DNA of 12,365 nucleotides from Methanobacteriota archaeon (GCA_003170935.1 PMYA01000167.1:1-12365); one strand, 5' to 3'; shown: positions 1 to 6,577, counted from the stretch's first letter. The notes: a model not told the origin generated them from the letters alone. A program made the numbers and translations.

Positions 1-491
1 GCAGATTGAGACTCAAAAATGTCCTTTTATTTAAAAATATCGCAATCGCAGGAACGATGACTATGGCAGCAGTGCTCCTGCCACTTATGGTCCAATCCAA
101 TATCGCGTTTATAGTGCTAATGGTTACCTACTATATCTTTCTCAATATTTTTATTGAAAGCGTGCTTCACGACGTCCGAGACATAGAAGGGGACAGGAAG
201 GCCGGTGTGCGAACCGTCCCTACATTCCTAGGCAGGAACAAGACTCGAAATCTGCTGCTGCTCCTGAACTCCACGCTTGTGGTATGGGTGGCTTTCTCGC
301 TGTTTCGAGCCATTTTCTACCCTTACATTTTCGTTTTGATTCTTGGCGTGCTTTACGGATACTGGAGCATACTACGCTTTACGAGGGCAAGCGCTAAGAC
401 AAGCAGGCCGTTTTATTCATTTGTTACCTTTAAATGGATGGTCATGGCCCTATATGCCGTCCCATTTGCTTTGGGCTGGCCCTCGCTTTAA
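1..491 (+). CDS. UbiA-family prenyltransferase, C-terminal part (5' end outside window)
   Basis: Integral membrane enzyme that would transfer a polyprenyl group to an acceptor ring or to a glycerol-phosphate lipid precursor. About 163 residues are visible and the frame is open to the window edge, so the N-terminus with the first Asp-rich motif is missing. The first visible residues (RLRLKNVLLFKN) match the family pattern just before a central membrane helix. The second Asp-rich motif is present as DVRDIEGDRKAG followed by VRTVP, which is the Mg/diphosphate site typical of the family. Four to five hydrophobic helices follow. The TTG at 6 is not a likely start because the homologous sequence continues upstream. 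The family is clear. The substrate (menaquinone-type ring, digeranylgeranylglyceryl phosphate or other) cannot be told from this fragment. Confidence 0.85.
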   Translation, partial: RLRLKNVLLFKNIAIAGTMTMAAVLLPLMVQSNIAFIVLMVTYYIFLNIFIESVLHDVRDIEGDRKAGVRTVPTFLGRNKTRNLLLLLNSTLVVWVAFSLFRAIFYPYIFVLILGVLYGYWSILRFTRASAKTSRPFYSFVTFKWMVMALYAVPFALGWPSL

Positions 492-1009
492 CTTGAGAGG
501 CACGCTTTGGAACCTGACAATGGAACATCAATGGAGGGGCGCATCCTCTCGTCGTGAAGTGTTTTTGCTTCCCTGAACGTGGAAATCCTACGCGAATGCT
601 AAGCCCAATCGAAGAGAACTCGCAGTCACACGAGTTTGAACCTGTTAGAGTGAATACTAGCTTATCTCAGCAATTTGAGAATACAGTTTCGGTATTAATC
701 TTCTGCCGCCATGTACCTCCGATGTGAGATAAAAATGGTTTTGTTGTGGGGTGATCTATGCATTCGGTAAGGTCGTGCGCGAGCAAACGTCCTCGGCGAC
801 ACCGGTTCTATAGACACTATTTGCGTTGCTTACACCAAACAAGTGAATCACAGGTTTCTAAATCTTTCTGACGATTTCCCGATCACTGAGGCCCATCGAA
901 AGCCCTAGCGCTTGTTTTTTTAAACCTTTATCGAAAATCCGATTCTCCTATAAGTCGCGCGCAACGTGTGAGAGTGAATGCTTGAAAAACTTTTAATCAG
1001 TTGATAAGC
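492..1009. other. gene-poor gap
   Basis: About 520 bases with no convincing intact gene in any frame and no tRNA-like or rRNA-like pattern. It holds an 8-base inverted repeat (TTATCTCA at 662-669, TGAGATAA at 725-732), a run of seven T near 914-920, and A/T-rich TTTAAACCTTTA at about 919-930 that could be a promoter element for the next gene. On the minus strand, 858-949 reads as a short helix-turn-helix-like peptide without a start codon, possibly a gene remnant. Confidence 0.5.
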
Positions 1010-1783
1010 ATGCTCTCAGCTAGATTTATTCTGAGTGTGGCGGCAAACGAGATGCGCAGTGGAGATAACTTTTTGACAGATTATAGAACGTACGTTTACA
1101 ACCCATTTTCACCGGTCATTACAGCGTTTGTCATATTCACCGTTGTTGTACTCTTTATTTTTGTTTTCTTTGGACTAATCAGTGCGGCTTTCGGTCGAAT
1201 TGGGTTTTCTGCCGAAGCCATCGCACTTTTGCTTTTCGCCGTGCTTGTCGGTAGCGTTATCAACATACCGTTATTCACCTTTGAAGCTCGCGAGCCTGTT
1301 ATGCGGGACACATTTGTCACCGTTTTCGGCATGACGTACCGCGTGCCGCCAGCTGCAGTGGGCTCACGAAAAACGGTCGTTGCCATCAACGTTGGAGGCG
1401 CAGTCATCCCATCAATTGTCTCGCTTTATCTTCTCGTGCGATTCCCAGACGTTATCGGCTTTGCGATCATCGGTGTGGCTCTTGTCTCGATCATCTCTCA
1501 TCTCATTTCAAAACCTGTACAGGGAGTTGGGATAGTATCTCCAGCACTAATGTCCCACTCGTCGCAGCCATATATACTATCATTGTTTTAGCGCTGTTTC
1601 CAAGCGTCGAAAATACCTTTGCCTTGGCATACATCTGTGGTGTGCTCGGCACCCTTATTGGTGCTGATGTGACAAATTTAGGCGCTATTAAAAAAAATCG
1701 GAGCACCCATTGCTTCTATCGGAGGCGCCGGGACCTTTGACGGAGTGTTTCTTTCTAGCATAATAGCCGCGCTCCTCGCTTAG
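1010..1783 (+). pseudogene. DUF1614 membrane protein, broken by two frame shifts
   Basis: Reading across two frame breaks gives about 258 residues of a DUF1614-family multi-pass membrane protein, whose function is unknown. Family-like stretches are NPFSPV, then a long helix, GRIGFSAEA, LVGSVINIPLF, AINVGGAVIPS, GTLIGADV and SIGGAGTFDGVFL. The first frame runs to about 1554. There the run CCC (1554-1556) appears to lack one base and the family sequence resumes one frame over as PLVAAIYTI. At the A8 run (1690-1697) one base appears extra and the original frame resumes as IGAPIASIGG, ending at TAG 1781. The two changes compensate each other. Without them translation stops at 1591. The start is uncertain: ATG 1010 is chosen, with TTG 1001 and ATG 1052 as alternatives; none has a clear ribosome site. 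It may be a true pseudogene or two sequencing errors in homopolymers. Confidence 0.8.
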
Positions 1784-1911
1784 AAGCGAAAGTTCGACGA
1801 ACTTAGAGAAGCAGCAAGAACTCACCTTAGAGCCGACAAACAAGCTTTATGTAGTTTCTAACCATGTCCTATCGTCAGCTATTTCACGTGTGCACGACTA
1901 CAAAAAAAACT

Positions 1912-2172
1912 ATGGCTTATAACCGCGTTCTTAAAACGAATCTCGTACTGCTTGTCCTCGTACTAATCGGCATTGGTGCTAGTTCGTTCGCACTCTACGC
2001 CGGCAACAAAAGGTTCATCGGAATACTCGCCATAGCACTCCTTGCCTTATTTCTCGTTTTTTGGCGCATCTTTAGTCTTACAAGAGAACCCGCAACAGTC
2101 TCAGATCAAAAAGACTTAGATATCGACTTGGACTTGGATCTCATTCAGCGGATTCGGCCACCGCAGAAGTGA
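1912..2172 (+). CDS. small two-helix membrane protein, function unknown
   Basis: An 86-residue protein that I do not recognise. It has two hydrophobic helices, roughly residues 10-30 and 35-54, split by the short polar turn GNKRF, and then a charged tail of about 30 residues. The tail holds an alternating Asp/Leu stretch (DLDIDLDLDL, residues 68-77) followed by basic IRPPQK. ATG 1912 is preferred because it puts the first helix close to the N-terminus. The frame is also open from ATG 1864, which would add 16 polar residues. Neither start has a clear Shine-Dalgarno sequence. An open but startless frame (1767-1922) ends across this ATG. The gene points toward the RDD remnant on the other strand. 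Hydrophobicity pattern and length favour a real gene, but no homology supports it. Confidence 0.5.
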   Translation: MAYNRVLKTNLVLLVLVLIGIGASSFALYAGNKRFIGILAIALLALFLVFWRIFSLTREPATVSDQKDLDIDLDLDLIQRIRPPQK

Positions 2173-2203
2173 CGCTCCGCATTCGGCGCCTTATTAATTC
2201 CCA

Positions 2204-2512
2204 TCAGCCGTTGCTCACTATGATTCCTGCTACGCAGTCCCCTAACCGCTGCCGTTTTGCATTGCTTTGAGCGATGATTGTGCCGTATACATTGCACGAT
2301 AAATAGTAGCACATCAACGAAGCGTATCCCATTTCTGAGCACTAAACCGCGTAATCCCAGGGAAGAGAGCTCTTCACGTACTATCACCATCTCTAAAGCC
2401 ACTTGCCTAACGTAACACCTTTTGTACCTTCTAAAGGGTAAAGATAATCAAACAATAGCAAAAAACTGAAGATAAACACGACAGCAAGAAGTGTGACATT
2501 ACCGTTTAGCAT
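2204..2512 (-). pseudogene. RDD-family membrane protein remnant, frame-broken
   Basis: Three pieces in successive frames line up with the RDD family of small membrane proteins. Piece one (from 2512) carries a hydrophobic helix and the motif TKGVTLGKW. At about 2399 the frame shifts, best explained by a missing G in a GG run, and continues as ALEMVIVREE then VLRNGIRFVD, which matches the family LLRN..R..D segment. At about 2305-2312 it shifts again into YYLSCNVYG and AKRQRLGDCVAGIIV, the classic RDD QRLGD..AGT.V ending, with TGA at 2204-2206. The N-terminal helix with the first conserved Arg/Asp pair is not seen upstream, so the 5' part may also be lost. Each single frame alone looks meaningless, so a routine gene caller would miss this gene. 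Confidence 0.72.
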
Positions 2513-2664
2513 GTCTGTCCAACGAACCTTACCTCATCGATCTGTCTCCTAAACACGATACGCGCTCATTCTCTACGATTGTCGAGATGATATGAGCACT
2601 ATCACGCACTTGCTTCTCTGTCGCTGCTGTGCAATGATCGTCCAGTTTATCCTGGTTGGTACCT

Positions 2665-3402
2665 CTAGCTGAGTCCAGAGCACGATGCGCACTTCGGGTT
2701 GCGCGAAATCCTGACTTTTTCGAAATTCATCATTTCGCCGTCATAGATGAGCATTTCGTTTTCCAACAAGACCCCTATCCCGGTCAGTGCCTTTATGGCC
2801 TCCGTCGCTTGGAGCAAGGCTATTACGCCCGGAGTTGTGCCCAGCACTGGAAACACCTCGCGCGGCGGGGTGTGAGGATAGATACACTCAAGACACGCTG
2901 TCTTGCCAGGGACCACGCTTGCAAGGCGCCCTTCGTAACCGTATACGGCGCCGTGAATTAACGGAATGCGATGGGCAATAGCAGCGGCATTGAGCAAATA
3001 CCGAATAGAAAAGTTGTCCATGGCGTCTAAAATGATGTCACAGTTTTCAGCAAGCTCGAACACGTTTTTGTCGTCAATGGTCAGATTAAGTCCATCGACA
3101 CGCGTTGTCGGATTAATCCTTTGCACTTTCTGCATCGCTGAGCTGACTTTCGATTCGCCTATGTCCTCATCCCAGTGCAGAACCTGGCGGTTCAGATTGC
3201 TGAGCTCGACGTGATCCATGTCGACTAGCTTAAGGTGCCCAACCCCCGCAGCCGCGAGATACAGAGCGAGAGGTGAGCCAAGTCCACCCAAGCCGGCTAT
3301 GAGAGCTGTCGCCCTTTTTAGACGCAGCTGCGCCTTTTCGCCGAAGCCGGGGATCATTATTTGCCTACGATATCGCACGCGATCGTATTCGGACAAAGAC
3401 AT
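2665..3402 (-). CDS. ThiF/MoeB/HesA-family E1-like adenylyltransferase
   Basis: A 245-residue E1-like enzyme. Family members adenylate the C-terminal glycine of a small ubiquitin-like sulfur carrier (ThiS, MoaD, SAMP) for thiamine, molybdopterin or tRNA thiolation pathways in the cytoplasm. Visible features are the nucleotide-binding loop GLGGLGSP (37-44), the acidic pair in LVDMDHVE (D61, D63), NLNRQ (69-73), ESKV with K85, DAMDNF (126-131), and two zinc pairs CLEC (170-173) and CASC (238-241). The segment after the first zinc pair reads PREVFPVLGTTPGVIA, with no Cys where ThiF and MoeB carry their catalytic or persulfide cysteine. It may therefore only adenylate, or act on an unusual partner. 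ATG 3402 is chosen because GGTGGT lies 7 bases upstream; the frame extends to TTG 3417. No sulfur-carrier gene is in the window. Confidence 0.9.
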   Translation of the reverse strand: MSLSEYDRVRYRRQIMIPGFGEKAQLRLKRATALIAGLGGLGSPLALYLAAAGVGHLKLVDMDHVELSNLNRQVLHWDEDIGESKVSSAMQKVQRINPTTRVDGLNLTIDDKNVFELAENCDIILDAMDNFSIRYLLNAAAIAHRIPLIHGAVYGYEGRLASVVPGKTACLECIYPHTPPREVFPVLGTTPGVIALLQATEAIKALTGIGVLLENEMLIYDGEMMNFEKVRISRNPKCASCSGLS

Positions 3403-3409
3403 TAATGAA

Positions 3410-3415
3410 ACCACC
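3410..3415 (-). promoter_or_regulatory. ribosome binding site deciding the ThiF-like start
   Basis: GGTGGT on the minus strand, 7 bases before ATG 3402. It supports this ATG over the upstream in-frame TTG at 3417, since the site would lie inside the longer reading. Confidence 0.55.
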
Positions 3416-3483
3416 AAGTTGAAGACTGAAGCATAAGGGAAGCCGACGCTCCACTTAATTTGACTAGCTCGAACATGACCTTG

Positions 3484-3897
3484 CTACATTTTGACTCTTT
3501 TTCGTTTTGTATATAATGTCATTTGTATGGTCTTTGTGAATTCGTTGTTATAGAGCAGCTCAAAATTTCCGTCTGTATCCTTAGACCGGAGGTTATAGAC
3601 CTTGACCGTCTCCGTATCGATCGAACCTTCAAGCATTTTACCCTCTGGGATGTCTTTCGTCGGCCCTCCCAGAATCTCACACACCTTCTCATCGCGTTCG
3701 ATAAGCACATCGAAAATGGTGAGGTCTCTACGTTTTAACAGGTCAAACAGCGCGTCAGTGACCTCTTGGCGAAACGACTTTTTCTCTTGCCGCATGTCCA
3801 TAGCCGTCACGATCCCTTGCAACGCATCTGATACAGCTTCATCGATTTCGTCCACACTCATATCTGACACGTTCATCGAATACGTCGTCTGCTCCAT
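3484..3897 (-). CDS. unrecognised 137-residue soluble protein
   Basis: I do not recognise this protein. It has no membrane segment or signal peptide. The N-terminal part is acidic and probably helical (MSVDEIDEAVSDAL, then QEKKSFRQEVTDALFDLLKR). The C-terminal half looks like alternating strands and turns (LEGSIDTETVKVYNLR, then FELLYNNEFTKTIQMTLY) and the chain ends in a basic KRKRVKM tail. The frame is open 50 codons further upstream to 4047, but that extension is rich in Arg, Pro and Gly and unlike the rest. ATG 3897 is preferred: a TATA-like TTTAATA lies about 27 bases before it, fitting a leaderless mRNA. It follows no other gene closely and is probably its own unit. Whether it works with the downstream ThiF-like gene 81 bases away, on the same strand, is unknown. 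Confidence 0.7.
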   Translation of the reverse strand: MEQTTYSMNVSDMSVDEIDEAVSDALQGIVTAMDMRQEKKSFRQEVTDALFDLLKRRDLTIFDVLIERDEKVCEILGGPTKDIPEGKMLEGSIDTETVKVYNLRSKDTDGNFELLYNNEFTKTIQMTLYTKRKRVKM

Positions 3898-3920
3898 AGT
3901 AGTAGAGTAGTATCTGTTCC

Positions 3921-3927
3921 TATTAAA
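3921..3927 (-). promoter_or_regulatory. TATA-like box for the 137-residue gene
   Basis: TTTAATA on the minus strand, centred about 27 bases before ATG 3897. That is the archaeal TATA-to-start spacing, so transcription would begin at or near the ATG, which supports the shorter start. Confidence 0.45.
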
Positions 3928-3937
3928 CCTGAAGCCT

Positions 3938-3957
3938 GGTGAGGGGCGCCCGTGACC
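3938..3957. promoter_or_regulatory. imperfect GC-rich dyad next to a promoter
   Basis: GGTGAGGGGCGCCCGTGACC is an interrupted palindrome: 8 of 10 symmetric base pairs match, around the centre GGGCGCCC. It lies just upstream of the TATA-like box at 3921-3927, where a BRE element or a regulator could bind. Purely a symmetry observation; no regulator is known. Confidence 0.35.
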
Positions 3958-4196
3958 TGTTAAAGATGCTTGGACCCCATAATCCCGCCTCACCGTTATA
4001 GGGTGACGGATGCAGAGTTTATCGACTGTGCTCTTGACGACGAGCAAATCAGACTCACCAATCTGATATTAAAGCGGCAATTGGTCGTTGCCCGAAATGG
4101 CGGAATCGAAAGATAAGAAAAAGGACATGTTTGCGCTCGCGATCTTAGAAGTTCATAGCGCCTCGGTTATTATGTTGGCTATCCCTCGGAAAGGAC

Positions 4197-4373
4197 TTAC
4201 TCGGCGGGACGTTTCTTCATTGCGCGCATAAACCCTACGCCCCAGTGAAACACACAGATCTCCTCACCAGTCGCAGACTTTGATTTTTTAAAATCGGTCA
4301 AATTCTGATCCGCAAAGTAGCGCTCGCACTCTGCGTGATGCAGGCAGCTTTTTTCGATGCATTTGCGCGTCAT
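4197..4373 (-). CDS. small Cys/His-rich protein, 58 residues
   Basis: A complete short frame from ATG 4373 to TAA. The N-terminal part reads MTRKCIEKSCLHHAECERYF, with Cys at 5, 10 and 16 and His at 12 and 13; a fourth Cys is at 40 (EEICVFHWG) and a third His at 43. This arrangement suggests a small metal-binding (zinc or Fe-S) protein, though no known family is recognised. The rest is charged and polar with a short apolar patch (VFHWGVGFM), then a basic KKRPAE end. No Shine-Dalgarno sequence precedes the ATG; an A/T-rich AAATATTTA lies about 40 bases upstream on this strand. It stands alone between the 137-residue gene and the divergent methyltransferase. The clustered Cys and His make chance reading less likely. 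Its short length is the main doubt. Confidence 0.55.
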   Translation of the reverse strand: MTRKCIEKSCLHHAECERYFADQNLTDFKKSKSATGEEICVFHWGVGFMRAMKKRPAE

Positions 4374-4580
4374 ACTCGCAACTTAAGCTGTACATCCCAT
4401 CTGTCTAAATATTTTCTCTCGCGTGCGTCACTTTATAATCACAAACAAACAGCGCTGGTTCTAAGCGTGACGTGTGAACTAAACAACACAGAAGCGCAGT
4501 TCGCCTGGTTCACAGAGTGTTCTATAGCCAGCACAAGCACAAAAGCGAAGCTATGAAGACAAAACATATTATCAGGCGGC

Positions 4581-4587
4581 TTTTATA
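4581..4587 (+). promoter_or_regulatory. TATA-like box before the methyltransferase
   Basis: TTTTATA about 71-77 bases before ATG 4658. A start about 25 bases downstream would leave a leader of roughly 45 bases carrying the AGGAG ribosome site. Confidence 0.3.
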
Positions 4588-4646
4588 CACCGTCGAGACG
4601 CTATCACTGTTTGCTGTCAAATGAAAGAAGATCCATAGATACCTTC

Positions 4647-4651
4647 AGGAG
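4647..4651 (+). promoter_or_regulatory. ribosome binding site of the methyltransferase
   Basis: AGGAG with a 6-base spacer to ATG 4658, the clearest Shine-Dalgarno site on the plus strand of this window. It fixes the start. Confidence 0.65.
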
Positions 4652-4657
4652 TTAAGA

Positions 4658-5629
4658 ATGTATGATATCGAATTAGAGCCTGAACCTGTCAGGCGCATCC
4701 TAAACTACCACAAACTCTTCGAAATTTTAAAGGTGTCCGTTGACCTCGGGATCTACACACAGATTACGACTCCTTTGACCGCGCACCGTCTATCACAATC
4801 GCTCGGAATTGACGAAAGTTTTCTTACGTTCTTGCTTGAGACGTTATGGCTAACCGGACTCCTTGAACGCGCACGTGGAGAGCACGAATCGTGGGTGTAC
4901 CAAAACACTCCAGTAGCTCAACAATACTTGAGCCACGGCAGCCCGTTGTACCTCGGCAAAGAAAGATTTCAAGAAGATGAGCCCGGCAAGCTACTTGAGC
5001 ATTTTGTAAAAGAAGGACCTTCCAAAGAGGTTATCAACAAGGATTATTGGACGCCCGAACTTATCAAGAAGCTCGAAGTGTCAGCCTTGCTCGGCGGAGT
5101 GCAAAGCGCCGTCAAGCACGTCAGTCTAGCTGGCCGAAAGCGTTTACTCGACATAGGCGGCGGACACGGGCTGTACAGCATCTTCTTTACAAGAAAACAT
5201 CCGGAATTACACGCGTGCGTCCTCGATTTGCCTCAAGTCATCGAGGTGACAAATGAAAACATTAAGCGTCACAATGCTGGGGCTAGGGTGCGCGCAATCG
5301 CCGGGGACTATCACACCTTCAGAACAACTCGTAAGTTTGACGCGATATTCCTGAGCAACGTTACTCCTTCACCGGACGAACTGCGTTTTCTGCTAACTAG
5401 GTCGCACAGCTTCCTGAGCGACAACGGCATCGTCTTTCTCAGAAGCTTCGTATCTGACAGCACGCGAGATGTCTGGTCAGCGGCAATTACACTCGAACGG
5501 TACGCGCGACGCGGCCGGCATGGATTTTCCCGCAACGACCTGACGGTTGCATTCCATGAAACGGATTTTGCCAATGTAAAAGACGTTTATGCTGCCGAAG
5601 GTGTCATCATTGTTAGCGCAACCAAGTGA
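4658..5629 (+). CDS. SAM-dependent methyltransferase with winged-helix dimerisation domain
   Basis: A 323-residue class I methyltransferase built like the plant-type O-methyltransferase / acetylserotonin methyltransferase group. Residues about 10-90 form the N-terminal winged-helix dimerisation domain (HKLFEILKVSVDLGIY, then LLETLWLTGLLE). The Rossmann domain starts near 160 with motif I LLDIGGGHG (163-171), followed by the acidic strand end VLDLP (D190) and the GD pair at 216-217. In O-methyltransferases the next strand ends in an H-D-W type motif that supplies the catalytic base; here it reads FLSNVTPSPDE (231-241) with no His. The substrate and even the methylated atom type are therefore open. 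It is transcribed alone and meets hisI tail to tail 22 bases downstream. Family confidence is high; function is unknown. Confidence 0.88.
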   Translation: MYDIELEPEPVRRILNYHKLFEILKVSVDLGIYTQITTPLTAHRLSQSLGIDESFLTFLLETLWLTGLLERARGEHESWVYQNTPVAQQYLSHGSPLYLGKERFQEDEPGKLLEHFVKEGPSKEVINKDYWTPELIKKLEVSALLGGVQSAVKHVSLAGRKRLLDIGGGHGLYSIFFTRKHPELHACVLDLPQVIEVTNENIKRHNAGARVRAIAGDYHTFRTTRKFDAIFLSNVTPSPDELRFLLTRSHSFLSDNGIVFLRSFVSDSTRDVWSAAITLERYARRGRHGFSRNDLTVAFHETDFANVKDVYAAEGVIIVSATK

Positions 5630-5630
5630 G

Positions 5631-5648
5631 AGACTTTTAGTCTTTCTT
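5631..5648 (+). terminator. possible terminator after the methyltransferase
   Basis: A perfect 5-base inverted repeat AGACT-TTT-AGTCT (5631-5643) followed by TTCTT, two bases after the methyltransferase stop and before the convergent hisI stop. The stem is short, so this is tentative. Confidence 0.35.
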
Positions 5649-5651
5649 CGG

Positions 5652-6053
5652 TTATTTCTGCGACGATTTCGAACGGGACTCCGCTATAGTATCCCCTGTT
5701 TTATAGACCGATTCGGGATCAAACACTTTTTTTCCAATTGTCATCCCATCGATCGTCCTAAAGAAGCACGACCTGAAGCCAGTGTGACAGGCCGCTCGAA
5801 CTTGATCTACCTTGATTACAAGAGAGTCGTTGTCACAGTCAACTAAGATCTGCTTTACCCGTTGAAAGTGGCCCGAGACCTCCCCCTTTTTCCAAACTCG
5901 CCGATTTTTTCGGCTCCAATAGTGCACGCAGCCCGTCTTGCGGGTCAAATTGAACGCGTCCTCGTTCATAAAGGCGATCATCAGCACTTCGCCGGTCTCA
6001 TTGTCCTGCGCAGCCACAGGGATAATACCATTCTTAAAATTGAGCGCTACCAT
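5652..6053 (-). CDS. hisI: phosphoribosyl-AMP cyclohydrolase HisI
   Basis: Opens the purine ring of phosphoribosyl-AMP, the third step of histidine biosynthesis, in the cytoplasm. The 133-residue length fits the stand-alone archaeal enzyme without a HisE domain. The Mg site DCDND (D72, D74, D76) and the zinc cysteines C73, C89 (in ACHTGFRSC) and C96 are all present, as are HYWSRKN (44-50) and GHFQRV (61-66). The chain ends in a basic, Ser-rich tail. ATG 6053 has GAGGA 6 bases upstream and begins 20 bases after the stop of the flavin-reductase-like gene, so it is very probably the last gene of the hisS cluster. Identification is secure. Confidence 0.97.
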   Translation of the reverse strand: MVALNFKNGIIPVAAQDNETGEVLMIAFMNEDAFNLTRKTGCVHYWSRKNRRVWKKGEVSGHFQRVKQILVDCDNDSLVIKVDQVRAACHTGFRSCFFRTIDGMTIGKKVFDPESVYKTGDTIAESRSKSSQK

Positions 6054-6073
6054 ACGTGATCCTCAGTGACGAG

Positions 6074-6550
6074 CTAGCTCGACGCGCGCCTCGTGTACAT
6101 TGACCGTGCCTCTTGAAGGGTATCGCCGTCTGATACAATTTCAGCGTCGACGATACTGCCAACCACGACGATGTGGTCGCCAGCCTCTTTGCTCCACATG
6201 ATGTTACAATCAATAAACGCTAAGCAGTCCTTGATGATGGGCGAACCCGTGCTTCCCAGCTCGTATAACGTCTTGGCAAACTTGTCGACTTTGCTGCCTG
6301 AATTCTTGCCGAAAAGATCCACAAGCTCCGCCTGATCAGCTCTTAGAATGTTGATGGCGAATGCGTTACTGTTTGTAACGAGGTCGTACGTGTAATGCAA
6401 AGGATTCATGGCAACCATAACCAACGGCGGGACAAAGGATACCTGCGTTATCCAGCTTGCGATGAAGCCGCTCACTTGCCCGTCATAGGAGGCCGTCATG
6501 ATTGCTATCGGGTTAATCAGTTTCCATAATGCAGTTTGTATGACATTCAT
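6074..6550 (-). CDS. flavin-reductase-like FMN-binding protein (flavoredoxin type)
   Basis: A 158-residue protein of the flavin reductase-like domain family (split-barrel FMN binders such as flavoredoxin and the NAD(P)H:flavin reductases). Visible family features are NPIAIMTASYDGQVSGFIASW near the N-terminus, VSFVPPLVMVAMNP, then FAINILRADQAELVDLFG and the C-terminal strand HIVVVGSIVDAEI. The cofactor is probably FMN; the physiological electron partner cannot be read from the sequence. The start is ATG 6550 because GGGAG lies 6 bases upstream; the longer frame to GTG 6565 would swallow this site. It sits between hisS (27 bases upstream) and hisI (20 bases downstream) on the same strand. A direct link to histidine metabolism is not known and the link may be only co-transcription. 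Confidence 0.88.
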   Translation of the reverse strand: MNVIQTALWKLINPIAIMTASYDGQVSGFIASWITQVSFVPPLVMVAMNPLHYTYDLVTNSNAFAINILRADQAELVDLFGKNSGSKVDKFAKTLYELGSTGSPIIKDCLAFIDCNIMWSKEAGDHIVVVGSIVDAEIVSDGDTLQEARSMYTRRASS

Positions 6551-6556
6551 GACGAT

Positions 6557-6561
6557 CTCCC
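6557..6561 (-). promoter_or_regulatory. ribosome binding site deciding the flavin-reductase-like start
   Basis: GGGAG on the minus strand with a 6-base spacer to ATG 6550. Its place inside the longer open frame argues against GTG 6565 as the start. Confidence 0.6.
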
Positions 6562-6577
6562 ACACCTTGTCTTATAA

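Noticed and set aside
600..660. TTTGAACC near 635 as a tRNA T-arm in reverse
   Set aside because: The flanking five-base stems do not pair and no acceptor or anticodon arm fits.
3898..4047. 50-codon upstream extension of the 137-residue gene
   Set aside because: Composition changes to Arg/Pro/Gly-rich, and the TATA-like box and dyad fall inside it.
4097..4231. 44-residue plus-strand frame starting MAESKDKKKDM
   Set aside because: Protein-like beginning, but no ribosome site, short, no recognised family, and its end overlaps the tail of the 4197-4373 gene.
4335..4556. 73-residue plus-strand frame ahead of the methyltransferase
   Set aside because: Composition is unlike a protein family, there is no ribosome site, and it overlaps the start of the more convincing Cys/His gene on the other strand.
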